DNA from: Rhipidocladum racemiflorum
Lineage: Eukaryota > Streptophyta > Magnoliopsida > Poales > Poaceae
Direction of reading: 5' to 3'
Assembly: GCA_036346355.1 (NCBI GenBank)
Contig: CM070577.1
Span: 81,056,509 to 81,120,508 of the forward strand
DNA length: 64,000 nt
Every line of letters begins with the position of its first letter. Position 1 is the first letter of the stretch. Shown one piece after another: positions 21,826 through 32,597 of this stretch. The translations under genes were made by a program, and so were the position numbers. Below the pieces are notes generated by a model. That model did no database searches, had not been told where the DNA came from, and saw only the letters and a list, made by a program, of their open reading frames with translations.

Positions 21826-24800
21826 ATGAATCGGCAATGGATGTACAATGCAGACCGTCGGTCAAGAGAGTTCAGAGATGGCATGAAGGAGTTTCTCGAC
21901 GCGGCCATTGCATTCTTGCCTCCAGGAAGCTTCATTCGTTGTCCGTGCGTAGACTGCAAGAATGAGGCATTCCGAACGATGGATGGTTATGAGGCATGTG
22001 ATCACGAGAGGTTTCATGGCAAACTATACCTGCTGGACCCACCATGGCGAAACAAAGGCGATTCGACAGGAAGACGATGAAGAAGACGAAGAAGAGGAAA
22101 ATAGAGCCAACAGTATGCCAGACACCACTCAATACGGGTCCGTGGAAGATACACTCGATGAGTTTGGCGATGATGAGCTAGATCAGATGCTCCGTGACGG
22201 AGAGGGAGAGTTCACAGAGGAAAGACAATACAAGAAGTTTCAGAGCATGGTAGAGGACCACAGAACTGCTTTGTACCCAAGCGTATGCAGGGCCACAAAA
22301 GCTGCGTACTACCTTTGGAACTCATGCAATGGAAGGCCACACACGGTGTGTCGGACAAAGGGATTCAATGGTTTGTTATCACTCGTAAAGAAGTTGCTTC
22401 GGAAGGTAACACTCTACCGAATCTACGTATGAAGCGAAGCGAGTCCTTCCGCCCTTTAGGATTGCAAGTGCGGAAGATACATGCATGTCCTAACGATTGT
22501 ATCATGTATCGCAATGAGTATGCCGATTTGGTGGTTTGTCGGTGTCGCGAAGAATCCGGTATAAGGTGCAACGTGACGATTCAGGTGAATTAGATGGGAA
22601 TCGTACGAAGAAGAGAACTCCAGCAAAAGTATTGTGGTATTTCCCTGTGATACCCCGGTTGAAGCGTCTGTTTGGTAACGAAGGTCATGCCAAGATGATG
22701 CGTTGGCATGAAGAAGAGCGTAAGGAAGACGGGATGCTTAGACACCCCGCAGATGGCTCACAGTGGCGGAAAGTCGATCGGGCTTACCCAAACTTTGCAA
22801 ATGAGGTCAGAAACATAAGGTTTGGGTTGAGCACCGATGGGATGAATCCTTTCGGTCAGTTGAGCAGCATCCATAGCACCTGGCCTATGACACTTTGCAT
22901 CTATAACATTCCTCCATGGTTGTGCATGAAGCGGAAGTACATCATGATGCCATTATTGATCGAAGGCCCGAAGCAACTTGGAAACGACATAGATGTCTAC
23001 CTGAAACCATTGGTTGAAGACCTTGTGAAGTTGTGGGAGGATGGTGTACGGGTATGGGATGAGTACAAAAGAGAGTATTTCAACCTGCGTGCATTGTTGT
23101 TTGTAACAATCAACGATTGGCCTGCTCTCGGTAACCTGTCCGGCCAAACTGTGAAAGGGTTTAAAGCCTGCACCTAGTGCATAGATGAAACGGACTGCAT
23201 GTACTTGAAAAACTCTCGGAAGTGTGTGTACATGGGCCACCGCAGGTTTCTTCCTAGCAGTCATGCTTTCAGGTGGAAAGGCAGTAAATTTAATGGGGGA
23301 ACAGAAATTCGTGGTAAGCCTCAACATCGTAATGGGCGACTTGTGTTTGCTATGGTAAAGGATCTGAAAGTAGTATTTGGGAAGGGTCTTGGAAGCATAC
23401 ATGTGCCGAACGAGGATGGTCATGCACCCACATGGAAGAAGAAATCAATATTTTGGGACCTGTCGTATTGGGAGATTTTGGAGGTTCGTCACTCGCTTGA
23501 CTTCATGCACATCACGAAGAATGTTTGTTTGAACCTGCTAGGCTACATAGATATGTACGGCAAATCGAAAGATGCACTGCAAGCTCAGAAGGACCTTGAA
23601 GACATGGAGGTGAGGAGTGACCTACATCCGAAAAACAAAGAAGGGATAAAACAACTTTATCTACATCCTGCGAGCTACACTCCAAGCAAAGAAGAGAAAA
23701 AAAGCATAATTGAGTGTTTGAACAGTGTGAAGGTCCCTTCTGGATACTCCTCAAATGTAAAGAGACTCATAAACACGAAAGAGAACAAACTCCAAGGCCT
23801 AAAATCCCATGACTGCCTTGTGTTGATGACACAGTTGCTCCCAGTAGCTATCAGAGGTATACTGCCCGAGTGGGTGCGGGGGACAATCACGAAGCTATGT
23901 TCCTTCTTCAACGCCATTTTGCAGAAGGTCGTCGAACCAGCTAAACTGCCTAAGTTGGAGGCTGATGTGGTACAAAGTTTGGTTAGCCTCGAGATGATTT
24001 TTCCTTCTGCATTCTTTGATATCATGGTTCATCTCACCGTTCACCTTGTCAAGGAGGTAGGTATCCTCGGACCAGTGTATCTGCACAACATGTTCCCATT
24101 CGAGAGGTACATGAGTGTCCTCAAGAAGTATGTTCGTAACCGTTCGCGCCCCGAAGGCTGCATTGCCGAGGGCTACGTGACGGAGGAGGTGATAGAGTTT
24201 TGTGTTGATTACATGAATGATCTAAATCCTATCGGCGTCCCCATATCACGACACGAGGGGAGGCTACGGGGCAAAGGGACAATAGGAAGGCAAGCAGTTG
24301 CATGCAACGATCTTGTTGCATTCAAGCAAGCACATTTCACTGTTCTGAAGCAATCAACCATAGTCGCCCCCTATGTCCTTCAGCACAAGAGTGTCCTACG
24401 CCGCGAGTTCACAGGGAAGACAGAGAGTTGGATAACCCTGAAGCACATGGATTCTTTCGGCAGCTGGCTACAGAAGTACATCCTTGAGGAAGGGTCAAAC
24501 GATGAACTATTGCAACGCTTGGCCCGGGGACCATCACAAGGAATCGGGACATTCAAGGGGTATGAGATCAATGGTTACACATTCTACACGGATCCTGGTA
24601 ACAGGAGCACCAACCAGCAGCGTGTCCGTGATAGACGCCGAAGACAACAAAGTGGCAGGTTCGACACATATTATGGTTTCATAGAAGAAATATGGGAGCT
24701 CGACTATGGACCTCACGAAAGTCCCTCTATTTAAGTGCCAATGGGTCAAGTGACTCCAAAGCGGTGTGAAGGTCGACAAATACGGCATGACAACTGTGGA

Positions 24801-25110
24801 TCTCACAGAAGTCGGTTATAGGCGCGAACCGTTTGTTCTCGCGAACGATGTGATCCAGGTCTTCTATGTAATGTACATGTCAAGCAAACCTAAAAATCAA
24901 AAGGACAAGCAAAAGGTAATGCCAAAGCGACATGTAGTTCTCCAAGGAAAATGAAGGATTGTAGGAGTTGAGGACGTCACCGATGAGGAAGAGTATGGTC
25001 AGTTCGACGAGCTCCCTCCTTTTACAGTTGATGTTGACATAAACGTCCTGCGTGACAGTGATGTCGATGCTCCTTTGCTCCTTACATACGTCACGATCAT
25101 AAAGAAGGAA
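21826..25110 (+). pseudogene. CACTA1 TNPD-like transposase (TNP2 family), frameshifted
   Basis: Transposase that cuts and joins CACTA ends. Domains in order: the transposase-associated zinc region from the start codon (MNRQWMYNADRRS, CPCVDCKN); a frameshift near 22000; an acidic spacer; then the transposase core (HACPNDCIMYRNEY, PAKVLWYFPVIPRLKRLF, DGMNPFGQLSSIHSTWP, DVYLKPLVEDLVKLW). A stop follows at 23175-23177 in KACT*CIDE. The next long frame holds 511 residues (23199-24734) with DLSYWEILEVRHSLDFMHIT and the DUF4218 region (PSAFFDIMVHLTVHLVKEV, FPFERYMSVLKKYVRN, RPEGCIAEGYVTEE). After one more frameshift comes the DUF4216 region (GVKVDKYGMTTVDLTEVGYR, 24760-24850). At least four frame breaks make it inactive. 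The start is the ATG right after the intron acceptor. Confidence 0.88.
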
Positions 25111-25247
25111 TAATTATAAAGACGAAGACTTAAGATGTACTACCTGTATACATTATGGCTGGCGAAACATTGCTTGTACATTATTCCATATAATCATGTT
25201 GAAATGTTGATTTTTAACATTGCTTGTACATATGATGTTTTAAAAAA

Positions 25248-25530
25248 ATGAAACAATAGAATAGAAAAACGGGAAAAAATTAAACAATCGAATACAAACA
25301 CTTAAAAAAATTGAAACAATCAAATACAAACACTTGAAAAAAATGAAACAATCGAATACAAACACTTTTAAAAAAAGAAATACAAACACTTAAAATGAAG
25401 CAATCGAATACAAACACTCAAAAAAAAATGAAACAATCGAATACAAACACTTTAAAAAAAAGAAATACAAACACTTAAAAAAAAGAAAGGAAAAAAAAGA
25501 AATACAAGCACTTTAAAAAAATATACAAAA
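25248..25530. repeat. AT-rich tandem repeat between the CACTA1 genes
   Basis: About eight irregular copies of a unit like GAAACAATCGAATACAAACA followed by CTT and an A-run (roughly 28 bp). It lies between the transposase gene and the foldback repeat. Confidence 0.85.
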
Positions 25531-25907
25531 ACTTAAAAGAATGCGGTGCCTAATGTGGTTAACAAGAAATCTCCTCTCCCCCTTGGCTAGCGCGGGCGCT
25601 TGAGTGCGGGCTTGTGCCCAGAGGTCGGGTGTTCGAGCCCCACTCGCTCCCCGCTGGCCTTTCTTTTTTTTTTAAACCCGACTACAAGCGGTTCTTAGTA
25701 CAAACCGCTTGTAGTCGGGGTCCTCTACAAGCGGTTGGTACTAAGAACCGCTTGTAGTCGGGTTTAAAAAAAAAGAAAGGCCCGCGGGGAGCGAGTGGGG
25801 CTCGAACACCCGACCTCTGGGCACAAGCCCGCACTCAAGCGCCCGCGCTAGCCAAGGGGGAGAGGAGATTTCTTGTTAACCGCATAAGGTACCGCATTCT
25901 TTTAAGT
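25531..25907. repeat. Long foldback (inverted) repeat in CACTA1
   Basis: The left arm (ACTTAAAAGAATGCGG at 25531 onward) and right arm (CCGCATTCTTTTAAGT ending at 25907) are near-perfect reverse complements over about 170 bp each, with only a few differences. The centre is made of CTACAAGCGGTT-type subterminal units. Each arm holds a tRNA-like piece (see 25576-25653). A transcript crossing it would form a long hairpin. Confidence 0.9.
25576..25653 (+). other. tRNA-like sequence in the foldback arm
   Basis: The phrase GAGGTCGGGTGTTCGAGCCC followed by CACTCGCTCC resembles the T-arm and 3' side of a tRNA (typical form GTGGGTTCGAGCCCCAC) with changes that spoil the T-stem pairing. An upstream GGCTAGCGCGGGCGC could be the D-arm side. 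A complementary copy lies in the other arm. I do not call it a working tRNA gene. Confidence 0.3.
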
Positions 25908-26210
25908 GTTACGTATCGGTACTTTTACAAGCAGTTCGTGGAACAAACCGCATGTAGTCGAGGTCCTCTACAAGCGGTTGGTATTAAAAACCGCTTGTAG
26001 ATGTACCTCTACAAGCAGTTGGTATTACGAACCGCTTGTAGTCGGGGTCCTCTACACGTGGTGAAGCCAGCCTAGGGGCCCTCTACAACGGTTGGTATTA
26101 CGAACCGCTTGTAGAGGTACACCTACAAGCGGTTGGTATTACGAACCGCTTCTAGAGGTGCTTCTACAAGCGGTTCGTAATACCAACCGCTTGTAGAGGG
26201 CTTCTACAAG
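25676..26210. repeat. Internal array of CACTA1 subterminal-type repeats before the second gene
   Basis: More than ten copies of CTACAAGCGGTT and its complement AACCGCTTGTAG, mostly as inverted pairs joined by GGTATTACG-like spacers. This is the same motif as at the element ends, but here in the middle, between the transposase gene and the second gene. The left part overlaps the core of the foldback repeat. Confidence 0.88.
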
Positions 26211-27089
26211 TGGGTGAGCTTTAAATTTTGAAGTCCCCACACTCTCCCGCACCTTCAAATTTTCTAAGTCCCGCGTGCGCTAGAGCCAGCTCCATCGATC
26301 GCCACCGCACCGACGCCCCCCAGCGACCGCGCCGACGCCCCCCACCACCCACGCCGACGCCTCGACCACCGCTACGACGCCCCAGGCCATCCACCGGAGG
26401 ACCTAGGTAGTCGGCGAAATGCCCCCTCCTGCTCTGTCTATTTTCATGCCCGCAAGGTGTTCGGTGAAATGCTCAGAAGGAATTTTGTTGATCTGCTGAT
26501 GTTGGAGTACATTTATGTTGTATATATATTGTATATATGTTTTCATGGCCACATTTATGTTGTATGTTGGAGTTTTCATGCTCTCTCTGTTGTAAATATT
26601 GTATATATAATGTGAGAAACTAAAGTACCGAGGTTGTAGCTACTAATCACCAGACATGATGACGATTACTCGATTAGCACGATGCACGACGACCTTTGGG
26701 CGGGGCAGGCACAAAAAAGGCAAAGCTAGATCAATACTCCACATTCGATCGATCGTGTCATTATGGCCTCGCTAGCTAACCAACCGGCTTTAACTAGTGG
26801 GCTCTAATCAATTAATAAGTATCTTTAACAGTAGACGATGATTATTTATACACTTTTTTATATTATTAATTTAAAAATAAAACTAAAAATAACTCCTATA
26901 ATAAATAATATCTTAAGATTGTTCTAGGAGATCCTATAATATTTTAGTTATTGTATGAAAAAAATATTTATAATAGACAACAATTCATACAATTTTGTTT
27001 TATTATGTCTATATTGCCGTCTCTTTACGAAGAGATAATCATATTATCTTCCATGGGCGGTACCAGCGGTGCTAGATATATATATGCTT
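26211..27089 (+). other. Promoter/5' UTR and intron region of the CACTA1 second gene
   Basis: After the internal array comes a C-rich stretch (26240-26410, rich in CCGACGCCCC), a possible donor (CCTAG|GTAGTC near 26407) and AT-rich sequence up to the first coding part. By comparison with the similar layout in CACTA2 (43153-43541), this is probably a promoter, an untranslated first exon and an intron. No coding sequence is seen. Confidence 0.5.
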
Positions 27090-27135
27090 TGGCACCCCAA
27101 AGTTTTGAAAAGTTATATAAGACCACCACTTTAAT

Positions 27136-29174
27136 GTGCCAAATTTATTTATTGAAGGGTACGAACAGAAGGCCAAGGGATGGGCTTTCAAGAAGATGGC
27201 AACTTCCTTTCAGCAGTGGAAGTCGTCCCTCACCCGCAAGTACATCGACAAGGGAGAAAGGCCAGACTTCAATCAATTTCCTAAGCTGGCAGATCATTGG
27301 GAGGCTTTCGAGGAGTACAAGCTATCCGATGCAGGACAGGCCGCGAGAGAGAAAAACAAGGTGAATGCCCAGAAGAAGAAATACCACCACCATCTCGGCA
27401 CCGGTGGTTACATTAAGGCTGCAAAGAAATGGGACAAGCGGGAAGAGGAACTCCGGCAGCAGGAAATTGTACCTGAAACTGAGGATTGGGAGCCCTGCCT
27501 GCGCAATTGGTTCTTGGGTCACAGGGGCCAACTTGCAGATGACGGTAGCTTGGTGATGGCACCGACAGTCCAAGAAGTTGGTGAAAGGATTGTACAAGCC
27601 ATCGAACAATCTCGGTCAGGATCCTTGGTGACGGACAGGGAGAATGACGAGCTAACATATGCCCTTCAAAACCCTGAGCACCCGGGACGGACACGAGGTT
27701 TCGGAAAGATACCGTGGAGGCACGGATTTGCCAAAGACTCCAGCAGTTACAGGAGCCGAGACAGAAGCAAGAGGAGAGATCAGGGTAGAGTGAGCCGATT
27801 GGAGGACGAGCTTAGAGCTACGAAGGCTTCCATCCCTGATCTGATCGCGCAACAAGTGTCCGAAGCAATAACCCAGTTTCAGCTTCAGGGAAGTAATGTT
27901 CAAGGGGCGCCGGAACCCGTGATCAGTCCCACCGCGCAAAAGAGCAGTTGCGCGTCCGCCGTGGCCCCTGAAGCAGATGACCCGCAGGTCCGTTATCCCG
28001 TGGACAGCATCAAGGTTCGCCGCCAGTGCGAGCTACACATTGATATGCGTAACCTCTCCTACAAGGTGGCTTACGGCATGGCTTATCCGGTGGAGGCGGG
28101 CCAGACGTTCCACTTCTACCAGATACCCTCCGGGTACTCGAAGGTCACGGTGGAAGAGGTGGGGGGCTTCGAAGATCTCTTGCTCGAGATTGCTGGGGGC
28201 GACGACGTGACCAAGCTTGGACAGGCCCTCCACGGCACATTCATCCTCTGGCGCAAAAAGTACATCATATTTCCAGATGGTGTGGAGGTCACATCTCCAA
28301 CAATAGAGGCCCCTTGATTTGAGCGATTCTGGCAGCAAGCACGCCTCCTCCACATCGACAACCCACGACTCCTCCAACGCCGTCGCACGCATAAAGCTTC
28401 TCCGGTGGTCCAGGCCACGCCGCCTCCACCTCCCGCTCCACAAAGAAGCCCGACATCTCCAACCAAGACACCTCCAAAGATCTCCCGAGGAAGAAGCTCC
28501 ATGTCAGAAGGAGGGATCCCGCACCGGCACCTCCTCCCACGAAGTCGGCATCCGACGGACAGAGAATGTTGAAGGAACTGCCAAAGAGGCCATATGATCT
28601 GACTGTAGAGGAGCTATCAATTACCGTAAAGACGGATGTGGCCAGGCAGCTTGCGCCAACGAAACCAGAGCCCAAGGTAAAAATAGATAAAAAAATTGTG
28701 AAGCACTTTCAGTCATGCGGAACGGCGCCACCGCCTATGACGACCGACTACGAAAGGACAATAAGAAAGGCTACAAGGAAAAATACACGGGCTTCGTCGG
28801 CGGGAAAGAAGAAGAAGAAAGTGGAAGATGTGCAGAGTGCTGAGCAGTTGAGGATGCAAGAATTCTTGAAGGAGGCAGGACTCGAATCAATAGACCAGGA
28901 TCTTCCAATGGCACCAACCAGATGGAAGTATGAGTTGGGCAAACCGCTAATTGATCCAAAAGATATAAATGATCTCCCAACCAAGATGCGTCAAATGCAT
29001 GAATGTTACATGAAAAGGGCATCTAAAGGAGACAAAATGTTCCACCTCATTTCTCAAGATGAGCATTTCTTCCGCGGGCAAAAGACAGAAATATGGCTGC
29101 AATTCGAGGACGTGTACCATGTGTACCAAACAGACGCCATCGACGTGTCCTTCATGTGCTGCTGGTGTCTGTAA
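27136..29174 (+). pseudogene. CACTA1 second gene, N-terminal and middle part (Transposase_24/TNPA-like)
   Basis: This position corresponds to the En/Spm TNPA gene, whose product binds the subterminal repeats. The first long frame (27136-28317, 393 residues) contains FKKMATSFQQWKSSLTRKYI, FPKLADHWEAFEEYKLSD, VNAQKKKYHHHLGTGGY, NELTYALQNPEHPGRTRG-like sequence and a coiled-coil stretch (VSRLEDELRATKASIPDLIA). This is the order seen in plant Transposase_24-type proteins. A later region (VAYGMAYPVEAGQTFHFYQI) matches a domain common in these grass CACTA proteins. A frameshift in a proline-rich stretch (28318-28560) separates it from the next frame (to 29174), which has RWKYELGKPLIDPKDINDLP, MHECYMKRASKGDKMFHL and FEDVYHVYQTDAIDVSFMCC and leads into the Ulp1-like domain. 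Confidence 0.72.
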
Positions 29175-29261
29175 GTGTTGATCTGCTAAGTTTACCGTTT
29201 GCTTCCTCTCGTACCACAAAATTAAAAATATAATTAACTTAGTTATCCCTTCTTATGTAGA

Positions 29262-30199
29262 ATGGAGATACAATGATGTAGAAGACTGGGCAAACAGAAC
29301 GTTGGCTTCATCGACCCAGAGGTTGTCAACAAGAAAATCTGGTCATTCGACCAGCAAAGACCGCATGTTGAGGCATACATTTTGCGTGCATTATTGAAAC
29401 AGCACTACAAACCGTACATACTTCTGCCCTTCAACTTCATGTACGTGTTCTCACAAACCTCTTGTTCTTGTATTTCTTAAGCCATTGATAGTACGACTAG
29501 CTGCTTACGCGCTTGTTGGAATATACGAATAGGTTTTCACTTTGGATCCTTCTAGTCATCGAGCTTGACAACGGCAGGATTATAGTTCATGACTCAAGAA
29601 GGAATCCAATCAGCAAATACCAATGGTTCATTGGCGTCCTCAACAAGACATTTGCAAAGTTCGGAAGAAGCATAAAGGAGAATTCAAGAAAGAATTGAAG
29701 TCATAGTGAGCACTCAGTGCACGTACTACAAAAACAATTATTAATATAAATGCACCATATCAGTTCTTCATCTGATATTCTGAAATGTCTCCCCGTCAAG
29801 GTTAAACGCCAAACGGCTGGAAACAACTTATGTGGCTACTACGTGTTCCACTATATTCAAACTTTTATTCATGGCGATGAGCTGGAACATTATGCCGAGG
29901 TTCGTATATGAATGTCAATTTGTTAGCTACAACTTACATTTTAATTAATTGCATGTGATCGGATATTTATATACTTCCCGCTTAATCAATTGTCAGCCCA
30001 ACATCGATGAGCATGTTAGCGTGCTCCCGCCTCACCGAGTCGCGCCAAGATCGCAAGAACAACTCATCGGCTTCATTGTCGACGAGGTTGTATCTCCAAA
30101 TGGCGAGTTCCACGTAAGGCTTGGTCCATCGTTGAACACAGCTGAACTGATGACGACATCGACGTCGACCAAGGACTTGACTGACGCATGCAAGAACTG
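29262..30199 (+). pseudogene. Ulp1/C48-like protease domain at the end of the CACTA1 second gene, broken
   Basis: Ulp1-type proteases remove SUMO using His, Asp and Cys. Here several exons separated by AT-rich introns hold the pieces: NVGFIDPEVVNKKIWSFD-like sequence near 29290-29345, then LWILLVIELDNGRIIVHDSR (near 29535-29600), then TAGNNLCGYYVFHYIQTF (near 29815-29870). The Cys motif (NLCGYYV) and the Asp (VHDS) are kept. The usual catalytic His in the FHWILLV motif is spoiled: the frame reads FSLWILLV after a small insertion. The last exon (to 30199) codes GFIVDEVVSPNGEFH. The fusion of a TNPA-like protein to a Ulp1-like domain is shared with CACTA2 and CACTA3. Confidence 0.68.
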
Positions 30200-30530
30200 A
30201 GTTCGATAATTATTTTTTTAATCATTCAAACTTGTAAACGTCGATAGCGTGTATGTACTTGTCCATTTGTTACACTATTAAGTTCATTTTTTTTACTGAG
30301 CTAGCTTGTGAACATGTGTATGAGTAAGCATATGTAATATATATTTAATTGCGCAGAAAACTCCTGCACTCATATTTAATTTTATGGTCAAAACGATATA
30401 CAAAAACACTGAAAGAACATATTCTATAATACATATAATTGAAAAATCTCTCTACAAGCGGTTGGTGACTCTAACCGCTTCTGGAGTGCTTGCTCTCCAC
30501 AAGCGGTTTGTAACACGAACCGCTTGTGGA
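30200..30530 (+). other. 3' end of CACTA1 second gene and subterminal repeats up to the Copia2 insertion
   Basis: An AT-rich 3' untranslated stretch, then from about 30452 four AAGCGGTT/AACCGCTT-type units. The last pair (TCCACAAGCGG...CCGCTTGTGGA) ends exactly where the Copia2 LTR begins. The remaining 3' repeats continue at 51358. Confidence 0.75.
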
Positions 30531-30724
30531 TGTTAGACAACCTCGCTATCGAATAGTCCGGGGTTGCCTAATAGATCTAAAGTGGAGAACAGAGAGAGAG
30601 GGTGAGAGACACAATATGAGGAGGAACGGGTCTGCTTTATTATTCTGTATGCTTGTGTACAATGGGGTGACCCCCTGCCTCCTATATATAGCGGTTCTGC
30701 TTAGAGATAAGGAAGAGTCCATAT

Positions 30725-32318
30725 TGTGAAATCATGTGATGAAAAATTGGCTTAATGATGAATTTGGTATTGCAAAGTGGTTGTTCTCATGGCATGTGTG
30801 GTGCATGTGCATGTGCTGTTTCAGATAATTATTTGATATGCTTGTGATAGCATGGTAGTGGTTTTGTTTGATGCAATGCGCTCGTGTGAGTGGTTGCATA
30901 GATTGATCTTGAGTCAAGTCGTGGACTTGTGCTCGTACACGGTTGTGTGTTTGTTCATGTGCAGGTGTTGCTTGAGGTCGAACGTGGTCGGTGACGGGAC
31001 CGGAACTAGGTTCATGGAGGAACTGAGGTTCAGGACTAGGTTCAGGGAGGAATCGAGGTCTTGGTGGTCGAGGATGTCATGCGGGGCGTTCGTACTAGAG
31101 AACGGTGCGTGGTTGCTAGTGAGTCACGTGAGTACGGCAGGTGGGCCGTGCAGCGTTTTGTAATGTCGTTTTGAGGTAGTTTGCACGTATTGGGCCATGT
31201 TGGGCCAAGTGGATATGCATGCGAACTCTTCTAGGGTTTTCTTATAAATAGGGGGAGGTGTCCCCTGTTTATGGGGTGTGGATTAGGTTTATACTCTTTT
31301 GTTCGGAGTACTGTAAGACTAGACAAAAGAAATAAAAATATTTTTCTTCATCAAGCCGCGCTGCAGGAAACAGAGAAAATTAGTCCGACGGTAACTTGCG
31401 TGCATCTGTTCGTTCCGCCGTCCTACGCGCGTTCGCTGGCCGACCGACTTCGCTTGCCCGGCTACTCAAGGCAGGAGGCATCACCACGCCCGCACGCACA
31501 GAGAGGAGAAACAGAGGAGCAGGCTCCGGCAGTAGCGTTCGTGAGAAAAGTCTCGGCGGTTGTTGGTGTCCCATCGTGTTCCAATGGCAGCGACGTGAAC
31601 GCTGGCCGTTCTGGACATCACGCGGTGCTGCTCCAAGCCACACGTCGGAAGTTCCTTCCTCAAGCCACACGTCGGAAGTTCTAGCAACGGTTTGTACATG
31701 CATTGAAAGAAACAAAAAGGCAGATTGATTAGTGCATTGTCTAATCTTATAGCTTGATGTGTGCATCGTGAGTTCTCCTGACAGGTAATAAATTAGAAGC
31801 ACCTGTCACTTTTAGATTTAATCATAGTATTGATCTAATAGTTATTGTTCTCTTATAGTCTTAGATTAATTGTTCTAAATTAATTCATTATTACATCATT
31901 TTGATTTGATCTATTCCACACCTTCCTAGAGCATCAAGTTATTGATCTAAAAAGTTTGGTTGGTTAATTCCTTGTAGATTTTGTTTAATCACGAAATTAG
32001 GGTTTAATCAATTCGCGTCACTTTTGGAACAGTCAACTTGCGAAGCCTATAACTTTTGATCCGTAGATCCGATTGAACTGATTCTTGTTGGGTTAGTTTC
32101 TAAATTGAATCTAGTTTCTACAGTAAAAATTTCACATCAATTGAACGGTTGGATCTCCAGGAATTCACGATTTAATAAACATCTGTTAATCTGTTTTTGC
32201 GTTAAACCGATGCAATATTTTATATTTTGTTTAGGGGGTTTAAAGAATCACTAAAAATTTGTTTTAGCACCCACTCAATCATTCACCCCCCCTCTGATTG
32301 ACGCCATCCGATCCTACA
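30725..32318 (+). mobile_element. Solo LTR inserted in the Copia2 3' LTR
   Basis: Begins TGTGAAATCATG and ends GATCCTACA, with CATAT duplicated on both sides (30720-30724 and 32319-32323). It contains a TATA box (CTTATAAATAGGG at 31241) and an AATAAAAA signal about 90 bases later, which is LTR promoter and termination layout on the plus strand. There is no pol, gag or second LTR, so unequal recombination has probably removed the rest. Short open frames within it are not convincing genes. Confidence 0.8.
31242..31250 (+). promoter_or_regulatory. TATA box of the solo LTR
   Basis: TTATAAATA on the plus strand, followed about 90 bases later by a polyadenylation-like AATAAAAA. This still-recognisable promoter points into the remains of Copia2. 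Confidence 0.5.
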
Positions 32319-32349
32319 CATATAGGATACGTCAATCGGTTTCCTAACA

Positions 32350-32360
32350 CTCCCCCTTGG
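32350..32360 (-). other. Polypurine tract of Copia2
   Basis: On the minus strand, CCAAGGGGGAG sits directly before the LTR start TGTTAGG. It fixes the minus orientation of the element. Confidence 0.7.
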
Positions 32361-32597
32361 ACTCTTCACTGCGAGATGCATATGCCTCATTAAAACTCCA
32401 TAAAAACCCAGTGGGAAAAATAATTGGAGAAAGAGTACATAGCACACGCTTGCTGTGTTGCACGGATTGCCTCATCAAAAACCTTATGTAAGAAAACTTC
32501 AATGAAAAACTTACTTAAGGAAAAGAGTACAATCCACCCAAACTTCAATGTTAATCTTCAAGATTCACGTTGGGTACTCAAACTTCATGTTCGAGAT

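Larger units (their letters stand above)
30531..32349 (-). repeat. Copia2 3' LTR, split by a solo LTR
   Basis: The LTR consists of 30531-30724 and 32324-32349, together 220 bp. The interruption is the inserted LTR plus one copy of its CATAT target duplication. Joined, it equals the right LTR except at one base. Confidence 0.93.

Noticed and set aside
25576..25653. A functional tRNA gene
   Set aside because: The B-box-like phrase is present but the T-stem does not pair and I cannot build a full cloverleaf.
26430..27089. A further nested MITE in the AT-rich stretch before the CACTA1 second gene
   Set aside because: I looked for inverted ends and short duplications and found none that were convincing.
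31271..31802. Open frames of 110-140 codons inside the solo LTR
   Set aside because: They overlap on both strands, match nothing I know and lie in an LTR.
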